Shown here: positions 61,723 through 64,000 of the stretch, piece after piece | How positions within the stretch are numbered: position 1 is the stretch's first letter | How the letters are laid out: each line of letters starts with the position of its first letter | NCBI GenBank assembly: GCA_044220545.1 | Contig: JBGAQX010000007.1 | Span: 1-64,000, forward strand | Direction: 5' to 3' | DNA length: 64,000 nt | DNA from: Fen-999 sp044220545 | Lineage (GTDB): Bacteria > Pseudomonadota > Gammaproteobacteria > Burkholderiales > Rhodocyclaceae | Translations under genes and position numbers: made by a program | Notes under the pieces: model-generated | What the model saw: only the letters and a program-made list of their open reading frames with translations | What the model was told of the DNA's origin: nothing | Databases searched by the model: none

Positions 61723-62370
61723 ATGGATCGCCTGCCCACCCCCAGCCTGCCCCTGCTTAATCTGGACGAGGCCGCCCTGCGCCTGCTGGCCCCCGAGGGC
61801 AGCGTGCGCACCCATGCCAAGGGCGCCATCGTGGTTTCCGAGGGCGACTACAGCGACGCGCTCTATGTGGTCCTTTCCGGCCGCGTGAAGATCTACATGA
61901 GCGACGAGGAGGGCAAGGAAGTAATCCTCAACGTCATCGAGCCGGGGGACTACTTCGGCGAATTCGTCCTTGACGGCGGTCCCCGGGCGGCGTCGGCCAT
62001 GACCATGGTAGCGACCCGCTTCTTCGTCATCCCGCGCTTGGCCGTGGAGGGCCTCATCGCCGGCAACGCGGACTTCACCCGCGATCTGATCGGCCGGCTC
62101 ATCGCGAAGGTGCGCAGTCTGGCCGGCACCGTGCGCGACTTCGCGCTGCGCGACGTCTACGGGCGCCTTGCCACTTTCATCAACGGTCATGCGGTGGAAG
62201 TCGATGGCCGGCGGACGCTCGAGCGCCTGACCCACCAGGAGATCGCCGCCCGCATCGGCGCCTCGCGCGAGATGGTCAGCCGCATCTTCAAGGAGCTGAC
62301 CACCGGTGGGTATCTGGTGGTGGACAGCAAGCGGATCGTCGTCGCCAGGAAGCTGCCGGAGCGGTGGTAA
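61723..62370 (+). CDS. Crp/Fnr-family transcription regulator
   Basis: The 215-residue protein has a cyclic-nucleotide-binding fold (about residues 20-130) with GDYFGEFVLDGGPRAAS, where the phosphate-contacting Arg is kept, followed by a dimer helix and a winged HTH (LTHQEIAARIGASREMVSRI). It lacks the N-terminal Cys cluster of Fnr, so cAMP or another nucleotide is the more likely ligand. GAGGAA precedes ATG 61723. It sits between the exporter and the precursor gene. A palindrome GGTGAATAGGTCACC lies just after it. Confidence 0.88.
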   Translation: MDRLPTPSLPLLNLDEAALRLLAPEGSVRTHAKGAIVVSEGDYSDALYVVLSGRVKIYMSDEEGKEVILNVIEPGDYFGEFVLDGGPRAASAMTMVATRFFVIPRLAVEGLIAGNADFTRDLIGRLIAKVRSLAGTVRDFALRDVYGRLATFINGHAVEVDGRRTLERLTHQEIAARIGASREMVSRIFKELTTGGYLVVDSKRIVVARKLPERW

Positions 62371-62380
62371 GGGTGTGCGA

Positions 62381-62395
62381 GGTGAATAGGTCACC
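62381..62395. promoter_or_regulatory. Inverted repeat GGTGAATAGGTCACC before precursor gene
   Basis: A perfect 5-bp repeat pair, GGTGA and TCACC, with a 5-bp centre lies 11 nt past the Crp-like stop and 147 nt before the precursor start. The half-sites resemble Crp half-sites (GTGA/TCAC), but the spacer is one base shorter than the Crp standard. Binding by the Crp-like protein is inferred. Confidence 0.4.
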
Positions 62396-62542
62396 AGGGT
62401 GCTGTGATCCGCGATACGGAACCGCCGGGGCGAAGTTTCTAGACTGAATCTCATCGATGACACGGGAAACCGAGCATCGGTGAATGGGGCGCCTTCCCGC
62501 CCCCCAACCAATGGCGGGAAAAATCGAGCAAAGGAAATGACA

Positions 62543-62746
62543 ATGACCGAGAGCACCAAGAAGCCCGGACAGGGCAAGGGACCGGACACCAGCGGCATCG
62601 AATTGGACGAGACCGGCAAGTTCGATCTGAACGACGACGATCTCGCCAAGGTCTCCGGCGGCAAGCCGAAAATCATCCCGGCTTGCGGCGGTTCGATCAC
62701 CCCCTCGGGCTGCATCGTCAAGGTGGGCAAGTCTTGTACGTCGTAA
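62543..62746 (+). CDS. Double-glycine precursor peptide, three-Cys core
   Basis: The 67-residue product begins MTESTKKPGQGKGPDTSG. Its acidic leader ends FDLNDDDLAKVSGG (residue 40), a classic C39-peptidase site. The 27-residue core KPKIIPACGGSITPSGCIVK... has Cys48, Cys57 and Cys65. AAGGA gives good spacing to this ATG, while an ATG at 62537 is too close. No lantibiotic, Nif11 or nitrile-hydratase leader family is recognised. The radical SAM gene follows after 94 nt and a peptidase exporter lies upstream, so a modified exported peptide is likely. Confidence 0.85.
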   Translation: MTESTKKPGQGKGPDTSGIELDETGKFDLNDDDLAKVSGGKPKIIPACGGSITPSGCIVKVGKSCTS

Positions 62747-62781
62747 GCGCTTGCCGGTAGCGCTTGCTCCACGGGAGGAAT

Positions 62782-62805
62782 GGCGGGCGCTCGGTCGCGC
62801 CCGCC
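62782..62805 (+). other. Strong hairpin between precursor and radical SAM genes
   Basis: A perfect 9-bp stem, GGCGGGCGC / GCGCCCGCC, with loop TCGGTC is not followed by a T run. It lies 35 nt after the precursor stop. It could stabilise the precursor mRNA end or act as an attenuator, making precursor mRNA exceed enzyme mRNA. Upstream (62746-62767) the 9-mer AGCGCTTGC is repeated. Confidence 0.55.
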
Positions 62806-62840
62806 GCATCCCTTCCCACGACCGTTCGGAAGGAGTATCC

Positions 62841-63875
62841 ATGGCAATCGAATCGTTTCCATCGCAAGAGGCGCTTGCGGCGGCGCTGAACTCCAAGGCG
62901 CTCTACCTGGTGGTCCTGCCCACCGAGCAGTGCAACTTTCGCTGCGTCTACTGTTACCAGGATTTCGCTGTCGGTCGTATGTCGTCGTCCGTGGTGAGCG
63001 GGATCAAACGGCTGATCGATCGGAGAATGGAGAGCCTTCGGTACTTTCATCTGGCTTGGTTTGGCGGCGAACCGCTGATCGCAAAGGACATCGTCTTCGA
63101 AGTCTCCGAACACGCGCAACGCCGCAGCCGGGAACACGGTGTCGAATTCCTGGAGGGCGAGGTGACCACCAATGGCTACCTGCTAACGCCGGCCACCATG
63201 GGGCGACTCAGCGCGGCGAACCAAAAGCATTTTCATATTTCACTGGATGGGCTCGGCGCCATCCATGACGCCACGCGGCCCTTGATATCGGGCAAGGGGT
63301 CGTTCGGTCGGATCTGGCACAACCTGATCGGGCTGCGCAAGAGCGACCACGACTTTCATGTCGTCTTGCGTCTGCACTTCGGCGCGGCGCCCTTGGTCGA
63401 TACCGAGACATTGTGTCGGCGGATCAACCAGGAGTTTGGCGGCGATCCGCGCTTTTCCGTTCACCTCAAGTCAATCGAGAATTACGGCGGCGAAAACGGC
63501 GGCCGCATTGCGCCGATGTCGCGCCAGGACGCGAGCGAGACAGGGAAGCGCCTGTCCGCGGAACTTGCCGATCTGACCATCTCCGGCCGGGATGGGGATG
63601 CCGATCGCCATATCTGCTATGCGGCCCAGCCGAACAATCTGTTGATCCGTGCCGACGGCCGCGTCGGCAAGTGTGCCGTGGCCCTGAAGGACCCCAGAAA
63701 CACCATCGGACGAATCGACGAAGAGGGGCGACTGCGGATCGACAACGCACGACTGCAACCGTGGATGGGCGGCTACCGCGACTTGGACGTCGATCTGCTT
63801 TCTTGCCCCTACACCGGCGTCAGCAAGACGCCGATGCCCGCCCGGCCGAGCATTCCGATCCGCTTGGCCAGTTGA
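62841..63875 (+). CDS. Radical SAM peptide maturase (SPASM-like C-terminus incomplete)
   Basis: The 344-residue enzyme has the radical SAM cluster motif CNFRCVYCY (Cys31, Cys35, Cys38) and AWFGGEPL, EVTTNGYLL and ISLDG motifs of the barrel. C-terminal Cys occur in HICYAAQ, GRVGKC and LLSCPYTG, as in SPASM domains, but the canonical CxxCxxxxxC cluster is absent. GGAAGGAG precedes ATG 62841. Likely work on the Cys core (thioether or carbon crosslinks) is inferred from the context. The end may be natural or a frameshift. Confidence 0.85.
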   Translation: MAIESFPSQEALAAALNSKALYLVVLPTEQCNFRCVYCYQDFAVGRMSSSVVSGIKRLIDRRMESLRYFHLAWFGGEPLIAKDIVFEVSEHAQRRSREHGVEFLEGEVTTNGYLLTPATMGRLSAANQKHFHISLDGLGAIHDATRPLISGKGSFGRIWHNLIGLRKSDHDFHVVLRLHFGAAPLVDTETLCRRINQEFGGDPRFSVHLKSIENYGGENGGRIAPMSRQDASETGKRLSAELADLTISGRDGDADRHICYAAQPNNLLIRADGRVGKCAVALKDPRNTIGRIDEEGRLRIDNARLQPWMGGYRDLDVDLLSCPYTGVSKTPMPARPSIPIRLAS

Positions 63876-63958
63876 TGTTTGCCGGCGCGGCGACGATGGG
63901 ATTGGAACCGTCGGGCCGGCTGTCCGGTTCCGTCGTCGGTTTCCGTACTTATGGATGA
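63875..63958 (+). CDS. Possible small coupled ORF after radical SAM gene
   Basis: A 27-residue frame, MFAGAATMGLEPSGRLSGSV..., starts in a TGATG overlap with the radical SAM stop and ends in an ATGA overlap with a further ATG (63955). It has no family match. It is too short to judge and could instead be the true C-terminal frame of the maturase if there is an indel upstream. Confidence 0.25.
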   Translation: MFAGAATMGLEPSGRLSGSVVGFRTYG

Positions 63959-63970
63959 GTGGCGACGTGA

Positions 63971-64000
63971 ATGGATCACAAGACCGCCGTGACTCAGGCC
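63971..64000 (+). CDS. Possible start of next gene (cut by window edge)
   Basis: Ten codons from ATG 63971 read MDHKTAVTQA and run off the right edge. An alternative frame from ATG 63955 (MSGDVNGSQDRRDSG) also stays open to the edge. Neither has a strong ribosome binding site, so this entry only marks that the peptide cluster probably continues. Confidence 0.2.
   Translation, partial: MDHKTAVTQA

Noticed and set aside
58806..61829. 1007-codon open frame on the minus strand
   Set aside because: It is antisense to the second ABC exporter, rich in Gln, Arg and His, and has no motifs; the plus strand has the full ABC signature set.
62543..62746. Precursor as a Nif11 or nitrile-hydratase-like leader peptide
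   Set aside because: The leader is only 40 residues and lacks both domains; only the terminal acidic stretch and double Gly are shared with such leaders.
1..64000. CRISPR arrays, tRNA or rRNA genes, insertion sequences, prophage
   Set aside because: No regularly spaced repeats, cloverleaf-type genes, transposase or phage genes were seen on either strand.

Overview
The window looks like chromosomal DNA of a high-GC betaproteobacterium. A polyhydroxyalkanoate phasin, a short-form HisG, the gene order mlaFEDACB-murA-his-HIT-tatABC-htrA and an MSHA-type pilus cluster together resemble Rhodocyclales and their relatives. That placement rests on gene content and order only. I saw no tRNA, rRNA, CRISPR array, insertion sequence or prophage.

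Layout. Positions 1-5300 hold the start of a phasin gene behind a textbook promoter, the lipopolysaccharide genes lptA-lptC-kdsC-kdsD (minus strand), and a divergent KefB-type antiporter ending in a bidirectional terminator. Positions 5300-23200 are a type IV pilus (MSHA-type) region on the minus strand: a sigma-54 response regulator, mshM, secretin mshL, a TPR protein, mshE, mshG, mshI, mshJ, mshK and two pseudopilins. A separate pilin gene with a near-consensus sigma-54 promoter lies beyond a histidine kinase and an adenylyl cyclase. Positions 23300-39760 are core metabolism on the plus strand: mla phospholipid transport, murA, the histidine genes (interrupted by ligE and an inverted hisC), a HIT protein and tatABC with a strong internal terminator, followed by htrA (minus) and a Nif3-family gene.

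Positions 39760-46400 carry a FimV-like protein, an overlapping minus-strand chain paaK - small membrane protein - methyltransferase - srkA - msrA, a higBA toxin-antitoxin pair and tonB. A large TonB-dependent receptor follows. Positions 49100-64000 are accessory and run on the plus strand: an ECF sigma factor whose usual acidic region-2 motif is replaced by threonines, a transmembrane Ser/Thr kinase, a PEP-CTERM protein, and then a peptide natural-product cluster.

That last cluster is the most interesting part. It contains a cyclic-nucleotide-binding-fold protein that lacks the ligand-binding Arg, a TolC-type channel, an HlyD-type adaptor, a C39-peptidase ABC transporter and a second ABC transporter with a long N-terminal extension (an NHLM-type exporter). 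It also has a Crp/Fnr regulator, a 67-residue double-glycine precursor whose predicted 27-residue core has three cysteines, and a radical SAM enzyme. Further genes probably continue past the right edge. A plausible reading is a modified, exported peptide whose expression is controlled by the Crp-like protein and perhaps by the neighbouring kinase/sigma pair.
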